DNA of 64,000 bases from Stappia indica (GCF_001696535.1 NZ_MBQE01000002.1:248001-312000); one strand, 5' to 3'. Positions 42,998-52,173 are shown, counted from the first letter of the stretch. The notes: a model not told the origin generated them from the sequence alone. Program-made: numbers and translations.

Positions 42998-43306
42998 ATG
43001 GACATGAGCGACGTGGCGCTTACCGCCGAGGTCCTGCTGGAGCACGAAGTCGGGCTGCATGCGCGCCCCTCGGTCAAGCTGACCAAGCTGGCCAAGACGT
43101 TCCGATCGCGCATCGATGTGAGCCCGGGGCCGGACGGGCCGTGGATCGATGCCAAGAGCATCGTCAAGGTGATGGGGGCACGCGCGCCGAAGGGCACCGT
43201 CCTGCATTTCCGCGCGGCTGGCGAAGATGCGCGCGCTGCGCTCGATGCGCTGGTGGCGTTGGTCCGCAACGATTTCGAGACCGGAGCCGCGGGCGAGGCG
43301 GAGTGA
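42998..43306 (+). CDS. HPr-like phosphocarrier protein of the Dha relay
   Basis: 102 residues. The phosphorylated His21 sits in GLHARPSVKL and a Ser54 occurs in the DAKSIVKVMG helix, at the position of the regulatory Ser in HPr. Shuttles phosphate from the enzyme I encoded next to DhaM. ATG at 42998 or 43004; five bases separate it from dhaM. The C-terminus is about ten residues longer than in classical HPr. Confidence 0.92.
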   Translation: MDMSDVALTAEVLLEHEVGLHARPSVKLTKLAKTFRSRIDVSPGPDGPWIDAKSIVKVMGARAPKGTVLHFRAAGEDARAALDALVALVRNDFETGAAGEAE

Positions 43307-43311
43307 GGGAC

Positions 43312-44928
43312 ATGACGGGCACGCCGGCACCGGGACCAGAGCTGATCGGCAGGGCGGCCTCGCCTGGCCTTGCGGCAGGTCCCGTGGTGGTGGTCGACGC
43401 GCTTGCCGGCGACGTTGTGGCCTCAGGTGACCCGCGTACGGAAGCCGCAAACCTGACGAGGGCACTGGAAACTGCCTCCGCGCAGATCGCCGGATTGACG
43501 GAGACTGTCGAGCCGGAGGCGGCGGAGATGCTCGAGTTCCAGCTGGCGATGCTGGAAGACGAGGAGCTGACCGCACCGGTTCGCGCGGCGATTGCGGATG
43601 GTGCCTCGGCTGCCGCGGCCTTTGCCGCGGTGCTCGATGCCGCGATTGCAGATTATGGCGCCTCGTCGGACGAGTATTTCCGCGCCCGAACCGCCGATCT
43701 TGCCGACATCCGCGAGCGGGTGCTGAGGGCGTTGTCGGGCAAGGCAAGCGAGGCGCCGGCTGCTGGAGCCGTGCTCGTCGGCAAGGACCTGACGCCGACG
43801 CGTTTTCTCGAGACGGACTGGTCCGCCGGGGGAGGGATCGCGCTGGCGGACGGCAGCCCCTCCAGCCATGTGGCGATGCTGGCGCGGGCACGCGGCGTGC
43901 CGATGGTGACAGGCCTCGGCGCCTTCGACACGAGCGACCTCAAGGAAGCGCTGGTCGATGGCGACAGCGGCCGTGTCCGCTTCAATCCGGACGAGGCGGC
44001 GCGCCGGCAGCATGCCGAACGGGTCGAGGCGCTGGCCCGCGAAGCGGAGGCCGCGAAAACCTATCTCGGCCGGCCGGCCGCGACGGCCTGCGGCGTGCCG
44101 ATCTCGGTGATGATCAATGTCGCGGCGCCGGAGGAGGTCGATGCGCTCGATCCCGCCCATTGCGACGGCATCGGCTTGATGCGGACCGAGTTCCTTTTTC
44201 ACGGGGCTGGCGGCTTGCCGGACGAGGACTGCCAGTACCAGGCCTATCGCAAGGTGCTGGAATGGGCCGGCGGGCGCAGTGTCACCATCCGCACGCTGGA
44301 CGCCGGCGGCGACAAGCCGGTGCCCGGCCTCACGGTCGAGGAGAGCAACCCGTTTCTCGGATGCCGGGGGATCCGGCTGTCCTTGCGCCGGCCGGAGGTG
44401 TTTCGGGTCCAGTTGCGGGCGCTGGCGCGGGCGGGGTGCCGTGGAAACCTGCAGGTGATGCTACCGATGGTCTCCATGCCGGAGGAGATCGAGGCCGCGG
44501 CGCGGCTGCTCGATACCTGCGTCGCCGAACTGCATGCCGAGGGGCATGAGGCGGTCCGTCCGCCGCTCGGCATCATGGTCGAGGTGCCGGCCGTTGCGGT
44601 GACGCCCGAGCGCTTCGCGGCCGCTGCGTTCTTCTCCATCGGTTCCAACGATCTGACGCAATACGTGCTGGCGGCGGGACGAGATTCGCCGGACGTGGCG
44701 GAACTCGGACGGGCCGACGACCCGGCGGTGCTGGCGCTGGTCGCTTCGACCTTGCGCGGCGGCGCGGCAGCGGGCTTGCCGGTCAGCCTGTGCGGCGATG
44801 CTGGGAGCGACCTTGCCGTCCTGCCGAAGCTGCTCGCCTGCGGGCTGCGGCGGGTTTCGGTGGCGCCGGCAGCGCTTGCTAGGGTCAAGGCGGCGCTCGC
44901 CGGAATGCGGCTCGGCGACGATGGCTAG
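43312..44928 (+). CDS. Phosphoenolpyruvate-protein phosphotransferase (PTS enzyme I)
   Basis: 538 residues. N-terminal swivelling domain with active-site His186 in ADGSPSSHVAMLARARG, C-terminal PEP-binding barrel with GLMRTEFLFHG, TIRTLDAGGDKP, NPFLGCRGIRLSL, FSIGSNDLTQYVLA and a conserved Cys in SLCGDAGS. No GAF domain, so it is sugar-type enzyme I rather than PtsP. It takes phosphate from PEP and starts the relay HPr-DhaM-DhaL. The stop overlaps the next start. Confidence 0.95.
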   Translation: MTGTPAPGPELIGRAASPGLAAGPVVVVDALAGDVVASGDPRTEAANLTRALETASAQIAGLTETVEPEAAEMLEFQLAMLEDEELTAPVRAAIADGASAAAAFAAVLDAAIADYGASSDEYFRARTADLADIRERVLRALSGKASEAPAAGAVLVGKDLTPTRFLETDWSAGGGIALADGSPSSHVAMLARARGVPMVTGLGAFDTSDLKEALVDGDSGRVRFNPDEAARRQHAERVEALAREAEAAKTYLGRPAATACGVPISVMINVAAPEEVDALDPAHCDGIGLMRTEFLFHGAGGLPDEDCQYQAYRKVLEWAGGRSVTIRTLDAGGDKPVPGLTVEESNPFLGCRGIRLSLRRPEVFRVQLRALARAGCRGNLQVMLPMVSMPEEIEAAARLLDTCVAELHAEGHEAVRPPLGIMVEVPAVAVTPERFAAAAFFSIGSNDLTQYVLAAGRDSPDVAELGRADDPAVLALVASTLRGGAAAGLPVSLCGDAGSDLAVLPKLLACGLRRVSVAPAALARVKAALAGMRLGDDG

Positions 44929-45367
44929 ACCGCCCGAGACCCCGGCGCCCGAAAGCGCGCAACTGGTCGCCGTCTACAAGGCGGTGCTGCAGAAGGTGCT
45001 GGACAAGCGCCCGTCGGGAACGCGCCAGCGGATCGCGGCGGTGCTCGGCAAGAACCGCAGCTTCGTCTCGCAGATCACCAATCCGGCCTATTCGACGCCG
45101 ATCCCGGCCGCGCATATCGAGCCGATCCTGGAGGTCTGCCATTTTTCGCCGCGCGAGCGGGAGGCGTTTCTGGATGCCTATGCGGTGGCGCATCCACGGC
45201 GCCAGTCGCCCGCCGACCGCGGACCGAAGCTGAGGGCACGCACGCTGCTCCTGCCGGATCTCGGCGACCTGGAGCGCAACCGGCGGCTCGACGTGCTGCT
45301 CGACAACGTGATCCGCGACCTCGCCGATCTCCTGGAGGAGGGCGACGACGAGGCCGCACGAAAATAA
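44921..45367 (+). CDS. Small HTH-like protein within the dha operon
   Basis: 148 residues, starting at an ATG that overlaps the enzyme I stop. The middle (RQRIAAVLGKNRSFVSQITNPAYSTPIP, about 30-57) has the look of a Cro/XRE-type helix-turn-helix, then EREAFLDAYAVAHP. The C-terminal half is charged and helical. It may regulate the operon or sense the relay. I do not recognise a named family with certainty. Followed 18 bases later by dhaK. Confidence 0.75.
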   Translation: MARPPETPAPESAQLVAVYKAVLQKVLDKRPSGTRQRIAAVLGKNRSFVSQITNPAYSTPIPAAHIEPILEVCHFSPREREAFLDAYAVAHPRRQSPADRGPKLRARTLLLPDLGDLERNRRLDVLLDNVIRDLADLLEEGDDEAARK

Positions 45368-45385
45368 GCCATTCGGGAGGAAGGG

Positions 45386-46375
45386 ATGAAGAAGCTGATC
45401 AACTCCGTCGACACCGTGCTTGCCGACAGCCTCAACGGGTTCTGCCGGGCGCATGGCGATATTCTCGTTGCCGGCGATGAGCTGAAATTCGTCCGCCGCA
45501 AGGACCTTAAAGCCGGCAAGGTGGCGCTGGTCTCCGGCGGCGGATCGGGGCACGAGCCGCTGCATGGCGGGCTGGTCGGCCATGGCATGCTGGACGCGGC
45601 CTGCCCGGGGCAGGTGTTCACGTCGCCGACGCCGGACCAGATGCTGGCGGCGGTCGAGGCGGTGGATACCGGCGCCGGTGTGCTCTTCATCGTGAAGAAC
45701 TACGAGGGCGACGTCATGAACTTCGAGATGGCGGCCGAGATGGCCTCCGGCGAGGTGGCGAGGGTCCTCACCAATGACGATGTGGCGGTGGAGGACTCGC
45801 TCTACACGACCGGGCGGCGCGGCGTTGCCGGAACCCTGGTGGTGGAGAAGATCGTCGGCGCAGCCGCCGAGGAAGGCCGAGACCTCGCGGCGCTGAAGGC
45901 CTTGGGCGACAAGGTCAATGCCCGCACCCGCTCCATGGGCGTGGCGCTGACCAGTTGCACGGTGCCGGCCGCCGGCAAGCCGATGTTCGAGATCGGCGAG
46001 GACGAGATGGAGATGGGCGTCGGCATCCACGGCGAGCCGGGGCGGCGGCGCGTCAAGCTGGCCAGCGCCGACGACATCGCTGCCGAGATGATCGGCGCCA
46101 TCCTCAAGGATCTCGGGCAGACGGCGCAAGGCGAGGTGCTGCTCTTCGTCAACGGCTTCGGCGCGACGCCGGCGATGGAGCTCTACGTCATGTACGATGC
46201 CGCCGCGAAAAAGGCGGAGGCGGCAGGCCTTTCCATCGCTCGCTCGCTGGTCGGCAGCTACGTGACCTCGCTGGACATGGCGGGCTGCTCGCTGACGGTC
46301 ACGGTTCTGGACGACGAGATGAAGGCGCTCTGGGATGCGCCGGTCCACACGGCCGCGCTGCGCTGGGAGATGTAG
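45386..46375 (+). CDS. dhaK: Dihydroxyacetone kinase substrate-binding subunit DhaK
   Basis: 329 residues. SGGGSGHEPLHGG (50-62) and MGVGIHGEPGR (210-220) with His215, which forms the covalent hemiaminal with the ketone carbonyl. RBS GGGAGGAAGGG. With DhaL it phosphorylates dihydroxyacetone or a related short ketose such as erythrulose. The true substrate is not fixed by sequence. Confidence 0.94.
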   Translation: MKKLINSVDTVLADSLNGFCRAHGDILVAGDELKFVRRKDLKAGKVALVSGGGSGHEPLHGGLVGHGMLDAACPGQVFTSPTPDQMLAAVEAVDTGAGVLFIVKNYEGDVMNFEMAAEMASGEVARVLTNDDVAVEDSLYTTGRRGVAGTLVVEKIVGAAAEEGRDLAALKALGDKVNARTRSMGVALTSCTVPAAGKPMFEIGEDEMEMGVGIHGEPGRRRVKLASADDIAAEMIGAILKDLGQTAQGEVLLFVNGFGATPAMELYVMYDAAAKKAEAAGLSIARSLVGSYVTSLDMAGCSLTVTVLDDEMKALWDAPVHTAALRWEM

Positions 46376-46454
46376 GGCGGAAGGGCCGCGAGAGCGGGTG
46401 TCGGGCGGACACGACCACAGGCGGCAAGGCCGCAAGACGGGAGGAGACAAGACG

Positions 46455-47510
46455 ATGAAGACGATGAAAGGGCCGGGGATTTTCCTGGCACAGTTCGCGG
46501 GCGACGAGGCGCCCTTCAACTCCTTGAGCGAGATTGCCGGCTGGGCCGCCTCGCTCGGCTACAAGGGCGTGCAGATCCCCACCTGGGACGGGCGGTTGTT
46601 CGATCTCGAAAAGGCGGCCGACAGCCAGGATTATTGCGACGAAGTGGCGGGCATCTGCCGGGAGGCAGGTGCCGAGATCACCGAGCTCTCCACCCATCTG
46701 CAGGGCCAGCTGGTCGCCGTGAACCCCGCCTATGACGCGGCCTTCGACGGCTTCGCCGCGCTGCATGTGCGCGGCAACCCGAAGGCGCGCCAGGAATGGG
46801 CGACCGATCAGATGCACAAGGCCGCGAAGGCCTCGCGCCGGCTCGGTCTCGGTGCCAGCGTCTCGTTCCCCGGTGCGCTGGCCTGGCCCTACGTCTATCC
46901 CTGGCCGCAGCGTCCGGCGGGGCTGGTCGAGACCGCCTTTGCCGAACTGGCCCGCCGCTGGCGCCCGATCCTGGATGCCTATGACGAGGCCGGCGTCGAC
47001 CTGTGCTACGAGATCCATCCGGGCGAAGACATCTTCGACGGTGCCACCTTCGAGATGTTCCTGGAGGCGGTCGGCAATCATCCGCGCTGCTGCATCAACT
47101 ACGATCCCTCGCATTTCGTGCTGCAGCAGCTCGATTATCTCGCCTTCATCGACATCTATCACGAGCGGATCAAGGCGTTTCACGTCAAGGATGCGGAGTT
47201 CAATCCGGACGGCCGGCAGGGTGTCTATTCCGGCTACCAGTCCTGGGTGAACCGGGCCGCGCGCTTCCGGTCGCTCGGCGACGGACAGGTCGATTTCGCC
47301 GGCATCTTCTCCAGGCTTGCCGCCTACGATTACGATTCCTGGGCGGTTCTGGAGTGGGAATGCTGCCTGAAGCATCCCGAGGACGGGGCCGCGGAAGGGG
47401 CTCCCTTCATCGCCAGCCACATCATCCGGGTGACCGAGAAGGCATTCGACGACTTCGCGGCCGGCGGCGCGGATGAGGCGGCGAACCGGCGCATGCTGGG
47501 GATCGACTGA
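46455..47510 (+). CDS. Sugar phosphate isomerase/epimerase family TIM-barrel protein
   Basis: 351 residues, xylose-isomerase-like barrel (AP endonuclease family 2 fold). Metal-site candidates: Glu in CYEIHPGED (about 189-197), Asp and His in NYDPSHF, His in AFHVKDAEF and Glu in AVLEWEC. Such enzymes isomerise or epimerise ketoses or keto-inositols. RBS GGGAGGAG eight bases upstream. Placed directly after dhaK and before an oxidoreductase, it probably converts the imported compound or its oxidation product. Confidence 0.86.
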   Translation: MKTMKGPGIFLAQFAGDEAPFNSLSEIAGWAASLGYKGVQIPTWDGRLFDLEKAADSQDYCDEVAGICREAGAEITELSTHLQGQLVAVNPAYDAAFDGFAALHVRGNPKARQEWATDQMHKAAKASRRLGLGASVSFPGALAWPYVYPWPQRPAGLVETAFAELARRWRPILDAYDEAGVDLCYEIHPGEDIFDGATFEMFLEAVGNHPRCCINYDPSHFVLQQLDYLAFIDIYHERIKAFHVKDAEFNPDGRQGVYSGYQSWVNRAARFRSLGDGQVDFAGIFSRLAAYDYDSWAVLEWECCLKHPEDGAAEGAPFIASHIIRVTEKAFDDFAAGGADEAANRRMLGID

Positions 47511-47549
47511 CCGGCGCGCAGGCGCGCCAGCAACGGGAGGAAGTCAGCG

Positions 47550-48722
47550 ATGGCGATCGAAGCAGGACAGGAAACGCAAGGCGGAGGGAGGATCCGCCTC
47601 GGCATGGTAGGCGGCGGCGAGGGCGCCTTTATCGGCGGTGTTCACCGGATGGCGGCGCGACTCGACGGCCAGTTCGAGCTGGTGGCCGGTGCGCTGTCGT
47701 CCGACCCGGAGCGGGCGAAAACCTCGGCGGCGGCGCTGGGGCTGGCTCCCGATCGCAGCTACGGCTCGTTCGCGGAGATGGCCAAGCGCGAGGCGCGGCT
47801 GAAGGACGGCATCGAGGCGGTCGCCATCGTCACGCCGAACCACATGCACTATCCGGCCGCGCGCGAGTTCCTCAAGCGCGGCATTCACGTGATCTGCGAC
47901 AAGCCGCTGACCTCAACGATGGCGGATGCGAAGAAGCTTGCGGCGCTTGCGCAGACCTCCGGTGCCCTGTTCGTGCTGACCCACAACTACACCGGCTATC
48001 CGATGATCCGGCAGGCGCGCGAGATGATCGCCGCAGGCGAGCTCGGCACGATCCGGCTGGTGCAGGCGGAGTATCCGCAGGACTGGCTGACCGAGCGGCT
48101 GGAAGCGAGCGGGCAGAAGCAGGCGGACTGGCGGACCGATCCGCAGCGCTCGGGAGCCGGCGGCTGCGTCGGCGATATCGGCACCCATGCCTACAATCTC
48201 GCCTGTTTCGTGTCGGGTCTCGAGCTTGAGGAACTGTCCGCCGAACTCACCACCTTCGTGGAAGGCCGGCGTCTCGACGACAATGTCCAGGTGATGATGC
48301 GATTCCGGGGCGGTGCGCGCGGTATGCTATGGGCAAGCCAGGTGGCGCCCGGCAACGAGAACGGCCTGCGCCTTCGCATCTATGGCGAGAAGGGCGGGCT
48401 GGAGTGGGAGCAGGAGCAGCCCAACCATCTGTGGTTCACGCCCTTCGGCGAGCCCAAGCGCCTGATCACCCGCGGCGGGGCGGGGGCGGGTGCGGCCGCC
48501 GGCCGGGTCACCCGCGTGCCGGCCGGACATCCGGAGGGGTATCTGGAAGGGTTCGCGACGATCTATCAGGAAGCCGCCCATGCGATCCGTGCGGCGCGGG
48601 CCGGCAAGCCGGCGGGGCCGGAGGTACTCTATCCCGGTATTTCGGACGGCCTTGCCGGGATGGCCTTCATCGATGCCTGCGTGCGCTCCTCGCGCGCGAA
48701 TGGCAGGTGGATCGCGCTGTAG
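47550..48722 (+). CDS. Gfo/Idh/MocA family oxidoreductase
   Basis: 390 residues. Rossmann loop LGMVGGGEGAFIGGVH (about 18-33), then AIVTPNHMHYPAAREFLKRGIHVICDKPLT with the catalytic-type Lys of CDKP, and the C-terminal beta domain with GDIGTHAYNLACF carrying the conserved His. NAD(P)-dependent dehydrogenase of a sugar or polyol. Likely the last gene of the importer/Dha operon. Confidence 0.9.
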   Translation: MAIEAGQETQGGGRIRLGMVGGGEGAFIGGVHRMAARLDGQFELVAGALSSDPERAKTSAAALGLAPDRSYGSFAEMAKREARLKDGIEAVAIVTPNHMHYPAAREFLKRGIHVICDKPLTSTMADAKKLAALAQTSGALFVLTHNYTGYPMIRQAREMIAAGELGTIRLVQAEYPQDWLTERLEASGQKQADWRTDPQRSGAGGCVGDIGTHAYNLACFVSGLELEELSAELTTFVEGRRLDDNVQVMMRFRGGARGMLWASQVAPGNENGLRLRIYGEKGGLEWEQEQPNHLWFTPFGEPKRLITRGGAGAGAAAGRVTRVPAGHPEGYLEGFATIYQEAAHAIRAARAGKPAGPEVLYPGISDGLAGMAFIDACVRSSRANGRWIAL

Positions 48723-48882
48723 GAGCAGCAAGGTCGTTCGGGGCGGTCCTTCACACTGGCGGCCGATGTGCGCAGGCCCTATGTGAAGACGCAACACAGT
48801 GCTGCCGGACCCCATGCAAGCGGCGCGGTGGAGACGCCCTCTGCCGCGCCGCTCGCGTGCCTGCCTTGGACAAGACCTACAC

Positions 48883-49971
48883 ATGGACTCCCTGACCCAG
48901 TTCGTGCTCGGCGCCGCCGTCTCGACCGCCTTCCTCGGCAAGACCCTCGGCCCGCGCAAGGCGGCGCTGGTCGGCGGCGTGCTCGGCACGCTGCCGGATC
49001 TCGATGTCCTGCTGCCCTTCGCCGATCCGGTCGACAGTTTCGTCCTGCATCGCGGGGCGACGCATTCGCTGTTCATCCAGGCGCTGGCAGCGCCGGTCTT
49101 CGGCGAGGTGCTGATCCGGCTGTTCCGTTCGTTGTGCGAGCGGCGCTTGCTCGTCTGGCTGACGGTCTATCTCTGCTTCGCTACCCACGCGCTGATCGAC
49201 GCGATGACGGTCTACGGGACGCGGCTGTTCTGGCCGATCTTTCCAGATCCGGTCGGCGTCGGCTCCGTCTTCATCATCGATCCGCTCTACACCCTGCCAC
49301 TGCTCGTCGTCGCGATCTGGGCCTTGGCCCGGCGCGAATGGTCGCCGCGCCTTTCGCGGGCGAACACCGCCGCGTTGGTGATCAGCACGGCGTATATGGC
49401 GCTGACGGTCGGGCTGCAGGCGCATATGGAGGCCCGCGCCAGCCGCATCTTCGCGGAAGCCGGGATCGCGCCGCAGCGGGTCTTTGCGATTGCCGCGCCC
49501 TTCAACACGGTGGTGTGGAAGGTGATCGGCATGGAGGACGAGCGCTACCACAACCTCTACCTGTCGCTGCTCGACAGGGACGACCCTCCGACGATCTACA
49601 CCCACGACCGGGGCGGCAGGTTCGCCGAGTGCCTTGCGGCCAATCCCGCCTATGCCAAGCTCGACTGGTTCAGTCGCGGCTATCTGCGGATCGAGGAACT
49701 TGGGAACCGCCTCGTCGTTTCGGACCTGCGGATGGGGCTGACGCCGGCCTATGTGTTCCGTTTCGCGATCGCCGAGCGGGGCGAGGCCGGATATGCGCCC
49801 ATCGTGCCGGAGCGGGACATGTCCCACCGGCGCTCCAGCGAGGGCGATGGCGGCTGGCTGCTGGCGCGGCTTTGGGGCCGGCCGTTCCTGCGCCCGGCCG
49901 AGGCGCAGGCCGCCGAAACGGCGCTTGCGGAGAACGAGGCTGCCGCCCCTCTCCCGGCCCGCGCCTGCTAA
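48883..49971 (+). CDS. YdjM/LexA-regulated-type membrane metal-dependent hydrolase
   Basis: 362 residues. MDSLTQFVLGAAVS opening, then DLDVLLPFADPVDSFVLHRGATHSLF with the H-x3-H-type metal residues, and ATHALIDAMTVYGT: the pattern of the DUF457/YdjM inner-membrane hydrolase family. About five membrane segments to residue 185, followed by a soluble domain. Substrate unknown. The start at 48883 gives the family's standard N-terminus; no ribosome site is obvious. Confidence 0.82.
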   Translation: MDSLTQFVLGAAVSTAFLGKTLGPRKAALVGGVLGTLPDLDVLLPFADPVDSFVLHRGATHSLFIQALAAPVFGEVLIRLFRSLCERRLLVWLTVYLCFATHALIDAMTVYGTRLFWPIFPDPVGVGSVFIIDPLYTLPLLVVAIWALARREWSPRLSRANTAALVISTAYMALTVGLQAHMEARASRIFAEAGIAPQRVFAIAAPFNTVVWKVIGMEDERYHNLYLSLLDRDDPPTIYTHDRGGRFAECLAANPAYAKLDWFSRGYLRIEELGNRLVVSDLRMGLTPAYVFRFAIAERGEAGYAPIVPERDMSHRRSSEGDGGWLLARLWGRPFLRPAEAQAAETALAENEAAAPLPARAC

Positions 49972-50010
49972 CGACTTCGCGCCGCTACGTCACTCTGGCG
50001 GCGCCGCCGA

Positions 50011-50085
50011 TTGACATTGAAAGACCCCGCGGAGGGTAGTAACCGGTTGAAAAAGCCTGCATGCGAAAGACATGCGGGCAACCGG
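50011..50085 (+). promoter_or_regulatory. TTGACA promoter element and compound hairpin in the MFS gene leader
   Basis: A consensus -35 TTGACA (50011-50016) is followed by a weak -10 (TAGTAA, 50037). Directly after it, CCGGTT (50043-50048) pairs with AACCGG (50080-50085), enclosing a 6-base purine bulge and an inner stem GCCTGCATG (50055-50063) / CATGCGGGC (50071-50079) with a CGAAAGA loop. The structure ends at the GGGAGGA ribosome site of the 50101 gene, so it could control translation, or be a DNA operator. Confidence 0.45.
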
Positions 50086-50100
50086 GAGGACGCTCACGCC

Positions 50101-51339
50101 ATGCAGGGAAGCGGGACACACGACACGGGCGGTGTCGACAGCGGCTATGCCTGGGCACGGCTGGGGCTTTCCATGTTCCTCGCCACCATCGGCGGGGCGG
50201 GCATGTGGTCCGTGGTGGTGGTGTTGCCGGCGGTGGAGCGGGAGTTTGGCGTCGACCGGGCGGATGCCTCGCTGCCCTATACGGCGACCATGATCGGCTT
50301 CGCGCTCGGCAATCTGTTCATCGGCCGCTTCGTCGACCGCCTCGGCGTCATGGTGCCGCTGGCGCTGGCCTCCGTGCTGCTGGGCTCGGGCTTCCTGCTG
50401 GCCTCGCAGGCCAGTTCGATCTGGATCTTCACCGTGCTGCAAGGCGCGATGATCGGCTTCGGTTCGGCGGCGACCTTCGGTCCGCTGCTCGCCGACGTCT
50501 CCCACTGGTTCTCCAAACGGCGCGGCCTTGCCGTGTCCGCGACCGCTTCCGGCAACTACTTTGCCGGGGCGATCTGGCCGCTGGTGCTGCAGGCGGCAAT
50601 GACCGAATACGGCTGGCGCGGGGCCTATATTCTGGCGGGCTGCGTCTGTCTTGCCGTGCTGGTGCCGATGGCCTTCCTGCTGCGCCGGCCGGCGCCGCAC
50701 ATGGCCACCGGGGGCCGCCATGTCGAACCGCCGCCGCCGGTGCGCACGACGCCGCTGTCGCCCGGCGCGCTGCAGTTCCTGCTGATCCTCGCCGGGCTCG
50801 GCTGCTGTGTCGCCATGTCGATGCCGCAGGTTCATATCGTCGCTTACTGCGTCGATCTTGGCTACGGCGTGGCGCGCGGGGCGGAGATGCTTTCCCTGAT
50901 GCTGGCCGGAGGCATCGCCAGCCGGCTGATCTCCGGCGTGCTGGCCGACAAGATCGGCGGGCTGCCCACGCTGCTGATCGGGGCGGTGCTGCAGTGCCTC
51001 GCGCTGTTCCTCTACATCCCCTATGACGGGCTGGCGTCGCTCTACATGGTGTCGCTGATCTTCGGCCTGTCGCAAGGCGGCATCGTCTCCAGCTATGCCA
51101 TCGTGGTGCGCGAGTACCTGCCGGCCCGCGAGGCCGGACGCCGCGTCGGCGCGGTGATCACTGCAACCATTGTCGGCATGGCGCTGGGCGGCTGGATGTC
51201 GGGCTGGATCTACGACCTGACGGCGTCCTACCAGGCAGCGTTCCTGAACGGCATCGGCTGGAACATGCTCAACATCGCGGTGATCGTGCTGATCCTGGTG
51301 AAGAGCGGACGGCCGCGCCGGTTGACCGCGGCGGCCTGA
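50101..51339 (+). CDS. Major facilitator superfamily transporter
   Basis: 412 residues, twelve predicted membrane segments. The loop 2-3 motif GRFVDRLGVMVPL and its repeat in the second half (SGVLADKIGGLPTLL) mark the MFS. It resembles oxalate/formate- or monocarboxylate-type carriers in length and in the WSVVVVLPAVEREFG opening, but the substrate is unknown. ATG 50101 follows GGGAGGA; an upstream in-frame ATG (50011) lies in the TTGACA element and was rejected. Confidence 0.88.
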   Translation: MQGSGTHDTGGVDSGYAWARLGLSMFLATIGGAGMWSVVVVLPAVEREFGVDRADASLPYTATMIGFALGNLFIGRFVDRLGVMVPLALASVLLGSGFLLASQASSIWIFTVLQGAMIGFGSAATFGPLLADVSHWFSKRRGLAVSATASGNYFAGAIWPLVLQAAMTEYGWRGAYILAGCVCLAVLVPMAFLLRRPAPHMATGGRHVEPPPPVRTTPLSPGALQFLLILAGLGCCVAMSMPQVHIVAYCVDLGYGVARGAEMLSLMLAGGIASRLISGVLADKIGGLPTLLIGAVLQCLALFLYIPYDGLASLYMVSLIFGLSQGGIVSSYAIVVREYLPAREAGRRVGAVITATIVGMALGGWMSGWIYDLTASYQAAFLNGIGWNMLNIAVIVLILVKSGRPRRLTAAA

Positions 51340-51355
51340 ACCGGCGCTCGTCGGT

Positions 51356-52120
51356 TCAGTCTACGGTCTCGCCGGCATGCAGGCGCGCGATCAGCGCCAG
51401 CGCCTGCCGGCGGCAGTCCCGCTCCGCCAGCCAGGCGAGCAACTGTCCTGCGGGAGCCCCGGCAAGCACCTGCGGCATCACCGAAAGCTCGAAATCCCTT
51501 AGCTCTCCGCCAACGGAGACGACCATGCGGCCGTCTTCCATCGCCATCCCCTCGGGCAGGGCAAGCCGGTTCTCGCCTTCCTTCCAGGCGATGCCGTCGT
51601 GACGGCCGGCAGCGCTTCTGGCCGAGACGGTCTGGGTCTCGTCCGCCTGCTTGCGCCAGAGCGTCAATTCGCCCGTGCGGATGCACCGGGGGCCGGAACT
51701 GTCGGTGCTGAGGTCCCAAACGCCGGGAGGCGGGGGGATGTCGCCGGCGCCGGCGCGTGCGGCGCCAAGCACGGTGGAGCTGGCTTCGGCAGAGCCGACG
51801 AGCCGCTTCAGCGCGTTCCAGCCGGTGGAGGGGGCATCGCTGTCGCCAGCCTCGTCCGGGGTTGGGACCGCGCCGGAATAAAGGCCCTCCAGCGCGACCA
51901 TGCGGCCGCTGCGCTCGATGAGGGTCAGTCTCGCGCCTTCGGGCAGGTCGATCTGCTGGTCGTCGGCGATTTCTGTCCCGGCGGCGTAGCTGCCCGGCGC
52001 GCCGCTGGCGGCGATGACGACATAGTCGGCGAGTGCTGCCGCCGGGTTGAGGCCGGCGAGCAGGCCGAAGCCAAGGCAAAGAGCGGTCTGGCGCATGGCA
52101 GTCCCGGGTCTCGTGTCCAT
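51356..52120 (-). CDS. Secreted protein of unknown function, partner of the CHASE2 cyclase
   Basis: About 254 residues from ATG 52120 (AAGGA site); an alternative ATG at 52177 overlaps the cyclase stop as ATGA and would add 19 charged residues. The signal peptide (TALCLGFGLLAGLNPAAALA) leads into a periplasmic protein. The first 60 mature residues (GSYAAGTEIADDQQIDLPEGARLTLIER) resemble FecR-like beta domains. The rest is unrecognised. Third gene of the caspase-cyclase operon. Confidence 0.7.
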   Translation of the reverse strand: MDTRPGTAMRQTALCLGFGLLAGLNPAAALADYVVIAASGAPGSYAAGTEIADDQQIDLPEGARLTLIERSGRMVALEGLYSGAVPTPDEAGDSDAPSTGWNALKRLVGSAEASSTVLGAARAGAGDIPPPPGVWDLSTDSSGPRCIRTGELTLWRKQADETQTVSARSAAGRHDGIAWKEGENRLALPEGMAMEDGRMVVSVGGELRDFELSVMPQVLAGAPAGQLLAWLAERDCRRQALALIARLHAGETVD

Positions 52121-52173
52121 CCAGTCCTTGCGCCGGCGATCCTTGCGGCGGCACGCGGATTCTCTCGTCTGCC

